From a virus: a stretch of 36,210 nt of DNA. The stretch spans positions 1 through 36,210 of the IMG/VR virus record IMGVR_UViG_3300036801_000145; one strand, 5' to 3'. A model generated the notes under the pieces. It worked only from the letters and a program-made list of their open reading frames with translations. It did no database searches and was not told where the DNA came from. Each line of letters begins with the position of its first letter. Position 1 is the first letter of the stretch. A program made the position numbers and the translations under genes. Of the stretch, positions 8,901 through 15,817 are shown piece after piece.

Positions 8901-10492
8901 GTCACCGCGCTAGGAAGGAGCGGCGCCAGATTATGTAGAGTCGACGTGGCTTGCTGCGACAACTCGGTCAGCGCACGCAACCCGGACGGCAAAACGTCCG
9001 CGCCCACCGTGCCGACTTCCGCACCCAGCGGGCGCAGCGCATTACCCAGCTGGTTGAACAATCGACCCATCGTTTCCGCGTTATTCCCGGATTCGACCGC
9101 CCGCTCCCCGGACTCGTAAATGCCCCTACTCAGTTGACCCATCGCCAACTTCGTCTCCAGTGCCAGCCCGGGCACATTCTTGATGGTTTCCTTCATCGCC
9201 TCCAGGCCGACCATGCCGGAAATCAGCGACGCGGCGCCGGACACCAGGCCGCCCATCAGCATCATTCCCGCGGGGCCAAACCGGCCCCCACCGAGGCCAC
9301 CGCCCTCGCCCTCGTCGCCCTTTTTACCGCCCTTACCCCAGCCCGGCGGCGGCGAATCTCCCCGCGACGCCTCCCACCGGTTCCAGTCGTCACCAGTACC
9401 ACCGAGCCAGCCGAGCCAAGGAGACTTCGGCGGTGGCGGGCCGCCGCCTGGGCCCCGAGCCTTCATACCGGAGCCCTTGTCCCGGGCTAGCTTCTCCGTC
9501 CGCGCCTGCTCGGTGGCCTCAGCCCGCGCACGCTCAGCCCCAGGGGATGGCTCGCGGGCAGGTTCCTGGAACAACCGCTCCAAGGGGTCTTCGCCCTCGT
9601 CACCACCCGCGCCGCTTCCACCATAGCCCTTGGGCGGCGGAGGTGTCTTTGGCGGCCCACCACCGCCCGTACCAGGTCGTGGAGCACCCGGCTGCTCACT
9701 CCGGGCGCCCGTCGCCCCAGCAACGGACGGGGGAGTACCACCACTCGGAACAGCCGACGCGAACCTCTCGGCGTCCGCGGTAGCCTGCCGGGCCGCGGCG
9801 CCGTACTGTTCGAGTTCGCGGGTCATCGTGGCGACCCCGCCGGAGCTGGCCTCCATTTGCCCGGCGCTATGCACGCTCGCGGCACCGAGGCGGCTCATCG
9901 CCTGCTCGTGGGCGGAAACCCGGGAAGTCGCGGCGCCGGCACGGTCCCCAACCCCGGTAAAACTACGCTCGGCCTCCGAGTTAGCGGACGTCAACGCCCT
10001 CGTGCTTTGTTCAACCGCCCGCGCCGACCGCGCATACTCATCATTACGGTCACCGGCCGCGCCGACCGCATCCGCCATACCCCGCACAGCGGTCCGGCTA
10101 CGCTCCGCCTGACGGCTGAAGTCACCCATGTCGTCGGACACGCGGCGCAGCGAACCGCTGTCCACCGTGACGGCAAGGTCGGTCTTACCCAGGGGTTCCA
10201 GGTCCCTGGTGAGGCCCTGAACCTGGTTGCGGTAGGCGCCCAGCTTCTGCTGCGCCTCATCCATGCCCTCGGAATCAACACCGAGCTTGACGGTACCGCC
10301 GGCACGTTCCCGAGCCTGACGCACACTGTCCATGCTGTCGGCGGCGTCTTGCGCCCCCCGCATGTCCACCGAAATGGCGGCGCTTTCACCATTGAGGGCG
10401 CGGATCGCGGACTTGGTCGCTTCCAGCTTCTCAACGGCGTTGGTGCAGTCCGCCGTGATTTCGACGTGCAGCTGATTAGCCGACGCGACCAT
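5975..10492 (-). CDS. Tape measure protein
   Basis: 1505 residues, the longest gene in the window and directly downstream of the tail chaperone pair, the diagnostic position of the tape measure protein. Residues 1-260 are charged and heptad-like (coiled coil). About 265-390 is Pro/Gly-rich low complexity. About 400-440 holds a hydrophobic Gly/Met-rich segment (MMLMGGLVSGAASLISGMVG). The region about 1180-1320 is extremely Ala/Gln/Gly rich. Near residue 1330 lies SPAREFMKLGVFAGQGYALG, a motif common near the end of siphoviral tape measures. The C-terminus (INVMVDGAPMRVIAQNVV) is also typical. With the usual rule of about 1.5 angstroms per residue this predicts a tail of about 220 nm. No lysozyme or peptidase motif was recognised. 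Confidence 0.95.
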   Translation of the reverse strand: MVASANQLHVEITADCTNAVEKLEATKSAIRALNGESAAISVDMRGAQDAADSMDSVRQARERAGGTVKLGVDSEGMDEAQQKLGAYRNQVQGLTRDLEPLGKTDLAVTVDSGSLRRVSDDMGDFSRQAERSRTAVRGMADAVGAAGDRNDEYARSARAVEQSTRALTSANSEAERSFTGVGDRAGAATSRVSAHEQAMSRLGAASVHSAGQMEASSGGVATMTRELEQYGAAARQATADAERFASAVPSGGTPPSVAGATGARSEQPGAPRPGTGGGGPPKTPPPPKGYGGSGAGGDEGEDPLERLFQEPAREPSPGAERARAEATEQARTEKLARDKGSGMKARGPGGGPPPPKSPWLGWLGGTGDDWNRWEASRGDSPPPGWGKGGKKGDEGEGGGLGGGRFGPAGMMLMGGLVSGAASLISGMVGLEAMKETIKNVPGLALETKLAMGQLSRGIYESGERAVESGNNAETMGRLFNQLGNALRPLGAEVGTVGADVLPSGLRALTELSQQATSTLHNLAPLLPSAVTDLGEVGSSLLRGFGSPASVAGQANVIRAFGQPGTQAGISDVVAGVVNAGAPLAAAVGDIANTLGDVLGDKPGTSDKIAGALTSAGAGAFAGYKLGGKGGGLAGAGIGALTDYQQAEGQDTTAGLMTALGGMGVAKGLGVTSKGKMGAVGLGLDAATSLIPDKDVRGAVQSVIQDAGAGGAVAGLPGLGAGALAGVAESTLPSYGESLQTPGVTTPMGIGAQGMPTDAFDKTPPSKGGPTGPPAPKGPKALPIPDVDKGVLEAPGGTVATPQGLFRGRKGEGGSVAYENQFTGGGSSTYESTPGGISRLHEVTPGMGGGYSDLTTTQLPSGDQYITGGTYGAQGGFTPGNQFIPHEDPQAAPLPLTQQQSLWKQAQKEARKDEGLAPLKGGGGGKGQQPLLVQNPDGTYTIPKGWTTSGGGGGSGLGQMGAGGSAIIMGAGPGLRPPEQMGQGRPSDVGSAGGGGFVGGTPFGTPPVGAPPPQEDPDKLISPHHVFAQDREPNQTHQFDRSMISYGPLADVTGWHTFDPNEFGTPEVDPVTGRVTEGYFGDKKEWDSQRSWMDAHKDWVEANRDSKTPPSMPQGPQGPQGLGPGSGVRGVPDLGQAAARTTPQVQDLTSAVGTANTGLGRMSQNAAAVTTGVQAAAQAQQQQQTQQEQATQGHAALNSAVNQTQSTAQQAASTIGDMGAGAGAAATSFGSAAAQAAQAASMGAATAASLSGGAGAAAASLGMAAAAQGASAAGGAAQASSYAGGLSSGKGEAAAAGKGVADAGKGGAEDGQDSHSPAREFMKLGVFAGQGYALGMEQSRGVVSSSARSLGAGAVNTAADAAAAAQTTYNTALAGGFGAGITAASNGVTPIASNAGLMLGYVWAKNVATGAMSVLESSQFSQLTMPKLGSQQAMTALGALGLLPPAGSGAEYYNISAGSAGMVTIKPEVNATINVMVDGAPMRVIAQNVVDASMTNLADLVPAQRG

Positions 10493-10506
10493 GGTTGCCC
10501 CCTACC

Positions 10507-11195
10507 TCAAACCTGCTCCAGATCGTCCAGCCGCACCCACGGCATCGAGTACTGGCGGAGCGACACCTCTTTCCCCTGTTGAGCGCCCATATGCATCGCC
10601 AGATACGAGGTATAGAAGTCAGTACGGGAACCCCCGATCGGACCCCGTAGCGCCATCCACTCCAACCACTCCAACCACTGCGACCGGCTCATCGAACGCA
10701 ACAGGGCATCCACATCCGGGAATCCCCAAGCGAACGCCAAATCCAGTGCTAGGAGTCGCTCGGGGTTGTTTCGGAGTTTCCCTCAGCGCTACCGGGACGT
10801 TCATTGTTAACGCGATTGGCGGCGGCCATCAACACACCCAAGCTGGACTTACCGATCGCCCCGAGCTGGAGCTTTGCCGCCTCAAACGAATGCCACAACC
10901 TGTTGTTGTGCGAGTCGCGGATGACATACGACAGGAACCGGAAATCCTCATCCTTAGTGTCGTAACGTCGCAGAACGCCGTCTTTGTACACCCGACCGGA
11001 CTCAAGGAATTCGGCGTAGTCAGCCGCCGTCTGCTCCCATACCAGGAAGCACGCCGGTTTTCCTGAAGTAGTGAGCCACTCCTTCAGGATTACCTTCTCG
11101 TGCCGCAGCGAAGGCGCGGGCGCCAGCATTCGAGCGTTGGTGACCAGCTCAAAATCAAGCTCGTCGCCGTCGTCGTCCTGCTTAGCCTTGACCAT
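10507..11195 (-). CDS. Tail assembly chaperone G-T fusion made by -1 frameshift
   Basis: Ribosomes that slip by -1 at GGGAAAC (10776-10782) leave the G frame after codon 140 and continue through the T frame to the stop at 10507, giving about 229 residues. The T part starts with L-R-N-N-P-E-R-L-L-A-L-D-L, the usual junction of siphoviral T extensions. It continues with AWGFPDVDALLRSMS and WLEWLEWMA, matching the tail assembly protein T family. No good start codon with a Shine-Dalgarno exists for T alone. The lambda gpG/gpGT system is the model: the G and GT forms in a fixed ratio help load the tape measure protein. The pair sits immediately upstream of the tape measure gene, as expected. Confidence 0.9.
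10749..11195 (-). CDS. Tail assembly chaperone G (unshifted product)
   Basis: 148 residues from ATG with GGAG about 4 nt upstream. The N-terminus is acidic (KQDDDGDELDFELV), and the body has the alpha-rich, charged character of small tail chaperones. It includes ILKEWLTTSGKPACFLVWEQ and a phrase about row-by-row dispatch of helices (FRFLSYVIRDSHNNRLWHS). The last nine codons after the slippery site are read only when no frameshift occurs. It follows the major tail protein and a small Cys-rich gene and precedes the tape measure gene, the conserved order in long-tailed phages. Confidence 0.88.
   Translation of the reverse strand: MVKAKQDDDGDELDFELVTNARMLAPAPSLRHEKVILKEWLTTSGKPACFLVWEQTAADYAEFLESGRVYKDGVLRRYDTKDEDFRFLSYVIRDSHNNRLWHSFEAAKLQLGAIGKSSLGVLMAAANRVNNERPGSAEGNSETTPSDS
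10776..10782 (-). promoter_or_regulatory. -1 ribosomal frameshift slippery heptamer GGGAAAC
   Basis: Read on the minus strand, the G gene contains GAG GGA AAC, so the heptamer G-GGA-AAC fits the X-XXY-YYZ rule exactly in the zero frame. Slipping one base back lets both tRNAs re-pair (GGG, AAA) and opens the T frame, which is free of stops until 10507. The zero frame ends only 27 nt downstream at 10749. GGGAAAC is one of the well-known phage tail-chaperone slip sites. Confidence 0.9.
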
Positions 11196-11207
11196 AGAAC
11201 TCCTCGT

Positions 11208-11429
11208 TTAGCATTCAAACTGTTGCCTGCATCGGCAGCGAATATGCATGGGTATCTTCGCGCAATCATTATTGACCCGGCACAGCACGCAACAATCTGG
11301 ATGCTTGATCACCTTGCACTGACAATTACGCTCGATAAACTCCGGACTGAGCATTTCCTCGACGAGGGCCTGGGTCTCCCGCGCGATAGCAACCGAAATA
11401 TTGCAGCCGCTCTCTTGCCACGACCCCAT
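11208..11429 (-). CDS. Small Cys-rich protein with MuF-like CRC tail motif
   Basis: 73 residues filling the gap between the major tail and chaperone genes, with GAGG upstream of the ATG. The C-terminal half holds eight Cys in 38 residues (CQCKVIKHPDCCVLCR, then DCAKIPMHIRCRCRQ). The C..C plus P-x-H-x-x-C-R-C pattern resembles the metal-binding tail of MuF-like head morphogenesis proteins, which end in HPxCRC. A zinc-binding function is likely but the role is unknown. It could also be a relic of a longer gene. Tight packing between two real genes supports it being translated. Confidence 0.6.
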   Translation of the reverse strand: MGSWQESGCNISVAIARETQALVEEMLSPEFIERNCQCKVIKHPDCCVLCRVNNDCAKIPMHIRCRCRQQFEC

Positions 11430-11439
11430 GACAGCCTCG

Positions 11440-12219
11440 TTACAGGTTGAGGTTCACGCCACGGGCAAAAGCGCACAACACCTGAACATCGGTCGGCGCA
11501 CCGGTCGCCGTCCAGATGGCCTGCACCTTGGTGTTGATCGTGGTTGTCGACGGCAACGTAATGCGCTGCGAACCAAGCGTGGACTGCGCGACGAACGAGA
11601 TAAGGTTTGTCCAGCTAATGCCGTCTGGACTGTGCTGAATGGTCACCGTCACCGACGGGCTGGTGCCGCCATCGAACGCCCACACATGCAGCTGCCCAAC
11701 CCCACCAGTGGTCGTGGCGCCACCGTAAAGAGTGTTGTCGTCTAACGAACCAGTTCCCGAAGCACCGAGCAGCAGATTCTGCGGCGACAACAGGATGATG
11801 CCATCGTTGTACGCACCACGAGCGTCCAGCTCAAGGCTGAAGTCGACCGCGTCCTTCAGCTTCGCCGAAATCGAGGAGTCAATGATGGACGACGGCTGCA
11901 TGGTGATCGGAGACAGCGGGTCCATGCCCTGCAACGCGAACCACGAATTAATCGGCGACTTACGCCCGAACCACTGGTTCACCCAGTAAGACAAGGCGCC
12001 TTTCTCCATCGCGGCCAGCCCCTTGATCTTCAAGGTACCGTCCTGGAGACCCGGCAGACTGTTCCGCACGCGCGTGCCGAAACCGGACCCATCGATCTTG
12101 TCAGCCTTTCGGCCATGTTCGATGTCGTTACCCTGCGCCCCGAAGAGGAACTGCTCGATGCCCCACTGCGCCTTATACGCGGGGAAAACATCAGTCACCT
12201 GGTTGAGGTCAATGGCCAT
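11440..12219 (-). CDS. Major tail protein (tail tube subunit)
   Basis: 259 residues starting MAIDLNQVTDVFPAYKA. I chose the ATG at 12219 because AAGGAG ends 8 nt before it; the GTG two codons upstream is too close to the Shine-Dalgarno. The N-terminal two thirds (GIEQFLFGAQGNDIEHG, DGTLKIKGLAAMEKGALSYW, then DFSLELDARGAYNDGIIL) has the layout of actinophage tail tube proteins. The C-terminal 90 residues look like an added beta-sandwich (VTVTIQHSPDGISWTNL), the kind of immunoglobulin-like decoration often fused to tail tubes. Position before the chaperones and tape measure supports the call. Confidence 0.85.
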   Translation of the reverse strand: MAIDLNQVTDVFPAYKAQWGIEQFLFGAQGNDIEHGRKADKIDGSGFGTRVRNSLPGLQDGTLKIKGLAAMEKGALSYWVNQWFGRKSPINSWFALQGMDPLSPITMQPSSIIDSSISAKLKDAVDFSLELDARGAYNDGIILLSPQNLLLGASGTGSLDDNTLYGGATTTGGVGQLHVWAFDGGTSPSVTVTIQHSPDGISWTNLISFVAQSTLGSQRITLPSTTTINTKVQAIWTATGAPTDVQVLCAFARGVNLNL

Positions 12220-12221
12220 GA

Positions 12222-12437
12222 TCACTTCTCCTTACGACTGGAGTCACTAGCGGTGACGGGAGTAGCCGTCTCAGCGATTAATGGGCCTTTGCCGTCGGGG
12301 CCCCCAGGATCCAGTAGGTACGGCTCCGCATCGACTGCCCCGGGATACACGTCGCCTACCTCAAACATGGTGTCTACGCCCGTTCGCGGGTCGGTCCGTC
12401 TAAACGGTCGAATCACTTCGTACTGTTTCCCTGCCAC
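12222..12437 (-). CDS. Small head-tail region protein
   Basis: 71 residues from a GTG with AAGGAAGG 7 nt upstream. The sequence (KQYEVIRPFRRTDPRTGVDT, then FEVGDVYPG) resembles short proteins found between the tail terminator and major tail genes of actinophages. The C-terminus is charged and probably disordered (SDSSRKEK). The stop codon overlaps the alternative GTG of the major tail gene, so the two genes are tightly coupled. Function unknown. Confidence 0.7.
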   Translation of the reverse strand: MAGKQYEVIRPFRRTDPRTGVDTMFEVGDVYPGAVDAEPYLLDPGGPDGKGPLIAETATPVTASDSSRKEK

Positions 12438-12515
12438 AGCACGCCTTCCTTGTCGGTGGGGAACAACAAAACAGCCCCCACGAAGGAGGACAGCGAAAAG
12501 AAAAATTGGAGCGTC

Positions 12516-12911
12516 TTACGGGGAGCAGACGGTCACGGACAACTGAACGTGGGTGTAGACGCCGCCGCCGATCGTCATCTCGGCGATCGAACCCTCGGTG
12601 ACCTGCACGTACCCATTCAACTTCACGTCGTTAAACGCCTGAATCAGCGGCGATCCAGGGGAAATCAGCTCACCCGCCTGCTCCTGGGCAGCGATTTCAT
12701 CCACCTGCCCGATGATCACTAGAATGATGAAATTCCACTGCGCCAGACGACTGGACTGGGCCTGCAAGTAACTGATCGTCCGGTGCGCGGGTTGCACGAT
12801 TACCGCGGGCGGCGTCAACGTTCGGGGCGTGTAGTAGTAGACGTTGATGTCAGGCTCGTACACCTTCGCCGCCGCGCCGAGCGCCCGACGGACATCGTTG
12901 TAGCTCACCAC
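12516..12911 (-). CDS. Tail terminator or tail completion-like protein
   Basis: 131 residues from one of two consecutive GTG codons (MVSYNDVRRALGAAAK). The start overlaps the end of the connector gene by 7 bp. The size, an N-terminal amphipathic helix followed by beta strands (INVYYYTPRTLTPPAVIVQP, then WNFIILVIIGQVDE), and position between the connector and major tail genes fit a tail terminator or head-tail joining protein. I see no diagnostic motif, so the role is inferred from order and size. Confidence 0.7.
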   Translation of the reverse strand: MVSYNDVRRALGAAAKVYEPDINVYYYTPRTLTPPAVIVQPAHRTISYLQAQSSRLAQWNFIILVIIGQVDEIAAQEQAGELISPGSPLIQAFNDVKLNGYVQVTEGSIAEMTIGGGVYTHVQLSVTVCSP

Positions 12912-13759
12912 TGCCGCCGATACGGCTGGAGGATCACGGCGCAGTCACACATTACCGTCGGCCTCGGCACATTTTGATGGGCACCAGACCCATCAACACT
13001 CACCGCGCCCATCGTCAGGCTCCATGTGTCATGTAGCCGTGAAATTAGCAACAGCATCGCCTCTTTGATGTCATCAGGAAGCGCCGTCACCCCCACCCCA
13101 GCCTGATGTGGGTACGCCAGGGGCGCGATGGTGAGCACATTCCCGCTCACCGCGGTGGGAACGGCGTACTCCAGCCATTTACCATCCTCGACGGTAAGCA
13201 AGGTCTGGCCAGCCACGATGCCCGTGGCATTCACCACGGTGACTGTTGTGGCGCCCGCCGCGACCGCCGACGCCAACGTCGTCACCGGAAAGCCATTGAT
13301 GTAGGTCCAGTCCGCCCACAACTGCTGACCAGACCGGCCCCATGACGGAAGATTCAACGCCGACTGATTCAACGCGGCCCGCGGGATCGTGATCCGCCAC
13401 GGGTCCAACACCGCATACGACAAATCAACCGCGGCCAAACTGTAAGGATCAGGCCCCACCATCACCGACGACACCGAGACAATCGGGCTGTTGCGGGTGT
13501 GGATGCGCAGCTCACCGAAATCCGACACGGTCACCCGGCCAACCTCATGGTCCACGGTCGCCGCGAGGTTCTGGCGGCACTCCCCGTTGATGAGCGCGGA
13601 AGCCCGCTGAATAATCCGACCCAGCTCCGCGTCGTTATCAGCTTGCGAGTTACCCGGCACCAATTTCCGCAACTGCGTATAAATCGGGGACCGCTTTAAC
13701 TCATCCACCGTAATATAGGGAACCAGCGTACCCATAGTGCTGACGACGCTGCTGGGCAT
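12905..13759 (-). CDS. Head-tail connector (gp6-like) with an inserted beta domain
   Basis: 284 residues from ATG at 13759; a TTG just upstream is less likely. The N-terminal part (YITVDELKRSPIYTQLRKLV, IIQRASALINGECRQNL) and the C-terminal helix pair (LPDDIKEAMLLLISRLHDTW) match the head-tail connector or neck family, in which an early helix bundle is closed by a late one. Between them, residues about 60-205 are beta-rich (VTVVNATGIVAGQTLLTVED), so this version is longer than the roughly 100-residue minimal connector. It ends with CDCAVILQPYRRQW. The position after the head genes and before the tail genes is canonical. Confidence 0.78.
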   Translation of the reverse strand: MPSSVVSTMGTLVPYITVDELKRSPIYTQLRKLVPGNSQADNDAELGRIIQRASALINGECRQNLAATVDHEVGRVTVSDFGELRIHTRNSPIVSVSSVMVGPDPYSLAAVDLSYAVLDPWRITIPRAALNQSALNLPSWGRSGQQLWADWTYINGFPVTTLASAVAAGATTVTVVNATGIVAGQTLLTVEDGKWLEYAVPTAVSGNVLTIAPLAYPHQAGVGVTALPDDIKEAMLLLISRLHDTWSLTMGAVSVDGSGAHQNVPRPTVMCDCAVILQPYRRQW

Positions 13760-13833
13760 CAAACCAACCCCCCTACAATAGCGGAACAGCGCTGGCCAGA
13801 AGCAGACGTATGCCCGGAGGATTGGAAATCGCG

Positions 13834-14565
13834 TCAGATAACGTCGGGCGTATACAGCGCGGTCGTTCGAGTAATCGTCATCGCCACGCTCGACGCGGTG
13901 GCGGTTGCCGCGCGGGAGGCCACCACCGTGGTGCCGTTAGTCACCGACGCGATGGTCGTACTGATCGGGATACCCGATCCGGAGATGTTCGCGCCCACGT
14001 CACCGGCCGCGAAGGCCGCGGTGGCCGAGGTAATCGTGGTCGAGGCGCTGGTGGTGGCACCGTCGGTGACGGTGCGCCCCATTGAACCAACCGGGACAAC
14101 CTGCCAGATGCCGTAGTTGTAGCCCAGCCAGTCGGTCGGGTTCACCGACAACACCGGGCCACTGCTGGGGGTGATCACGACGGCGACGGTGGGCACGGCG
14201 GTGGTGTACAGCGCCTGGGTAGTGGCCAGCACGCTGATGTCAGCCTGATAAGCGGTCTGGAACGCGGAAATCGCATTCGGATTTGTCCGCGTAATCGTCA
14301 GCGAGAGGCTAGACCCAGTGGCCGTCGAGGCGGCCGAGGTCACCACAGTGGTGGCGTTGGTGACCGACGCAATGGTCGTGCCGCCAGGGATGCCGGTACC
14401 GGCGATCGTGGCCCCCACATCCAGCGCCGTGAACGCGGCCGTCGCCGAGGTAACCGACGTGGAGGCGTTGGTGGTAACACCGTCGGTGACGGTACGCGCC
14501 GCCGCCGGATATTGTGTGAACGAATACCGCTTGATGTCCGGGACGGCCAGAAACTCTGTTGCCAT
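13834..14565 (-). CDS. Head decoration-like protein with two repeated beta modules
   Basis: 243 residues from ATG at 14565, preceded by AAGGAG; the open frame extends further upstream but has no ribosome site there. After about 20 residues (ATEFLAVPDIKRYSFTQYP) it carries module 1 at about 23-92 and module 2 at about 160-235. They share T-V-T-D-G, then TSATAAF, DVGA, GIP, TTIASVTN, TTVV and a final MTITRT or LTITRT. The linker between them (NAISAFQTAYQADISVLATT) looks helical. The same module appears again at the left edge of the window (protein at 1-1579). Position after the capsid genes suggests a head or neck decoration; function inferred. Confidence 0.75.
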   Translation of the reverse strand: MATEFLAVPDIKRYSFTQYPAAARTVTDGVTTNASTSVTSATAAFTALDVGATIAGTGIPGGTTIASVTNATTVVTSAASTATGSSLSLTITRTNPNAISAFQTAYQADISVLATTQALYTTAVPTVAVVITPSSGPVLSVNPTDWLGYNYGIWQVVPVGSMGRTVTDGATTSASTTITSATAAFAAGDVGANISGSGIPISTTIASVTNGTTVVASRAATATASSVAMTITRTTALYTPDVI

Positions 14566-14570
14566 GGCTA

Positions 14571-14828
14571 TTACTCCTTCTCGCAGTCTCCGCCACAGCG
14601 GCCGCAGCGGTTGAAGAACGCCTTGAATCCACACGCGGTGCAGACAAACCCACCCGGGTACGAACGAACGCCGGAGGTGTCGGCTTGTACGTACCCGACC
14701 TGCTTGAGCATGCGAACATGCACCGGGTCGGTCACCTCGATGGTCCTGCCGTCGTACTGGCGAGCACCGCGAACGGTGGGCACCTTAACCGAGATGCATC
14801 CGTCATCGGGGGAAAGTAGTCGGGGCAT
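14571..14828 (-). CDS. Small zinc-ribbon protein
   Basis: 85 residues. Its ATG overlaps the stop of the upstream gene (ATGA). The first half (CISVKVPTVRGARQYDGRTI, VTDPVHVRMLKQVGY) resembles a small virion-associated domain. The C-terminal half has C-T-A-C...C-G-R-C-G-G-D-C, a clear C-x2-C / C-x2-C zinc ribbon. Probably a DNA- or protein-binding accessory protein of the head region. The function is unknown, but the coupling and position argue that it is translated with the late genes. Confidence 0.68.
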   Translation of the reverse strand: MPRLLSPDDGCISVKVPTVRGARQYDGRTIEVTDPVHVRMLKQVGYVQADTSGVRSYPGGFVCTACGFKAFFNRCGRCGGDCEKE

Positions 14829-15028
14829 CAGAGGTCCAGCCTCTCCACGATCACGCCGTTCTCGCAGCGGTAGGTAGTGCCGTCGTCATAGCCGACACCA
14901 CTCCAGTCCTCTGGGCACTTCTTGCCGATGCGCGGGTCGTCGGGATCGGACTTGACCTCCGGCTCCGGCTCGGTCTCCTGTACCTTCCGAGGCCGACCAG
15001 GTCCGCGCCTAACTGGCGTCTCAGGCAT
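14828..15028 (-). CDS. Small AT-hook-like protein
   Basis: 66 residues from ATG at 15028, chosen because AAAGG lies 7 nt upstream; the ATG at 15049 lies inside the terminator arm and has no ribosome site. Near the N-terminus is RRGPGRPRK, the core (G-R-P) of an AT-hook, followed by an acidic linker (QETEPEPEVKSDPDD) and a C-terminal segment with two Cys (GKKCPEDWSG, TTYRCENGVI). It could contact the minor groove of packaged or replicating DNA. That is an inference from the short motif. Confidence 0.6.
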   Translation of the reverse strand: MPETPVRRGPGRPRKVQETEPEPEVKSDPDDPRIGKKCPEDWSGVGYDDGTTYRCENGVIVERLDL

Positions 15029-15051
15029 AGATGACCTTTCGATGGGCATGA

Positions 15052-15087
15052 GAAAAGGGCATCCGATGGTGTTCGGATGCCCTTTTC
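15052..15087 (-). terminator. Bidirectional-looking terminator hairpin
   Basis: A perfect 15-bp inverted repeat (15052-15066 with 15073-15087) with a 6-nt loop. It has GGGCATCCGA-type GC-rich stem bases flanked by A-runs and T-runs on both sides, so it could act on either strand. It lies just after the HNH gene and before the small head genes in the direction of late transcription. Confidence 0.8.
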
Positions 15088-15105
15088 GGTGGTTCTGTTG
15101 ACTTG

Positions 15106-15741
15106 TTATAACCTCGGTCGAGTTGACTCCGACGCCGGATACTCTAGGCCGTTAACCGCACAATACTTCTTCAGCCGGTTGATGAGCGGCGGGTGGGTTA
15201 CGCCCAGTTCGTCCGCGATCGCTCGCCAACGCATGCCTTTCGCTCGCAGCACCAGAGCATAGGCCAGCTGTGGATTGTAGAGCTTCTGGTTCGTTGTTCT
15301 ACGTCGAGCAAGATTCTCCGCTGGAGTCACAACTTCCAAGTGCCCACTAGGTGCACCTAAGGCTGCTTCCCAGCGCACGCAGGCAGGAGTAAAACACAGA
15401 TGGTCTAGCTCCATGCCATCGGGAATTGGACCAATGTTGATCTCGTACAAAGCCCGGCCCGCAAGGCGACTGCCTGGCGGGTAACCGTACTTGACGAAAC
15501 CTCCGACCGCGTAACCATTCTTACTGAGCGTGCGCTGCCAGATCCAGCACGGACCAAGGTCTGGTCGATCAACAGGCACAGGTCCCTCGATCCAGCGAGG
15601 TCCATGATCCTTCCACGCCGCGTGGCCGCGGAGGTAAGGCCGGGGCTCGCCCTTGACCCACCCATCCCGGGTTGAGGTCTTCGTGGCGATCTTGGTCTTA
15701 CCTCCGCAGCCGCAACTACACAGGCCTGATGGTTTGGTCAT
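15106..15741 (-). CDS. Free-standing HNH homing endonuclease
   Basis: 211 residues from ATG at 15741. An N-terminal Cys cluster (LCSCGCGGKTK) is followed by a domain ending in the HNH core at about residues 120-155: PDGMELDHLC, then HLEVVTPAENLARR (the D-H, the N and the terminal part of the nuclease fold). The C-terminal 60 residues include GMRWRAIADELGVTHPPLIN, a helix-turn-helix for target recognition. It lies alone between the major capsid gene and the next late gene, behind its own promoter-like box and before a terminator. This is the usual arrangement of a mobile endonuclease that has inserted into a structural operon. Confidence 0.88.
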   Translation of the reverse strand: MTKPSGLCSCGCGGKTKIATKTSTRDGWVKGEPRPYLRGHAAWKDHGPRWIEGPVPVDRPDLGPCWIWQRTLSKNGYAVGGFVKYGYPPGSRLAGRALYEINIGPIPDGMELDHLCFTPACVRWEAALGAPSGHLEVVTPAENLARRRTTNQKLYNPQLAYALVLRAKGMRWRAIADELGVTHPPLINRLKKYCAVNGLEYPASESTRPRL

Positions 15742-15743
15742 GT

Positions 15744-15765
15744 ATGGTACGGTACCATGACGTAG
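15744..15765 (-). promoter_or_regulatory. Palindromic promoter region of the HNH gene
   Basis: ATGGTAC and GTACCAT flank one base (15744-15758), a perfect 7-bp inverted repeat immediately upstream of the HNH start. On the minus strand the same bases contain TGG-TACCGT, an extended -10-like box 7 nt before the ATG. The gene may therefore be transcribed separately and leaderless, possibly under a repressor that binds the palindrome. Confidence 0.4.
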
Positions 15766-15817
15766 ACCAGAACCAGTACACGCCCTGCCAGAACACCAGC
15801 TGGCTAGGCTTCGGCGC

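Noticed and set aside
9180-10582. Long plus-strand frames across the tape measure gene
   Set aside because: They are antisense shadows of GC-rich codons, with Pro/Arg/Ala-rich products and no ribosome sites.
13834-14634. Longer version of the beta-module gene starting at 14634
   Set aside because: The ATG at 14565 has a good AAGGAG site, whereas the extra 23 residues come from the overlapping zinc-ribbon gene region.
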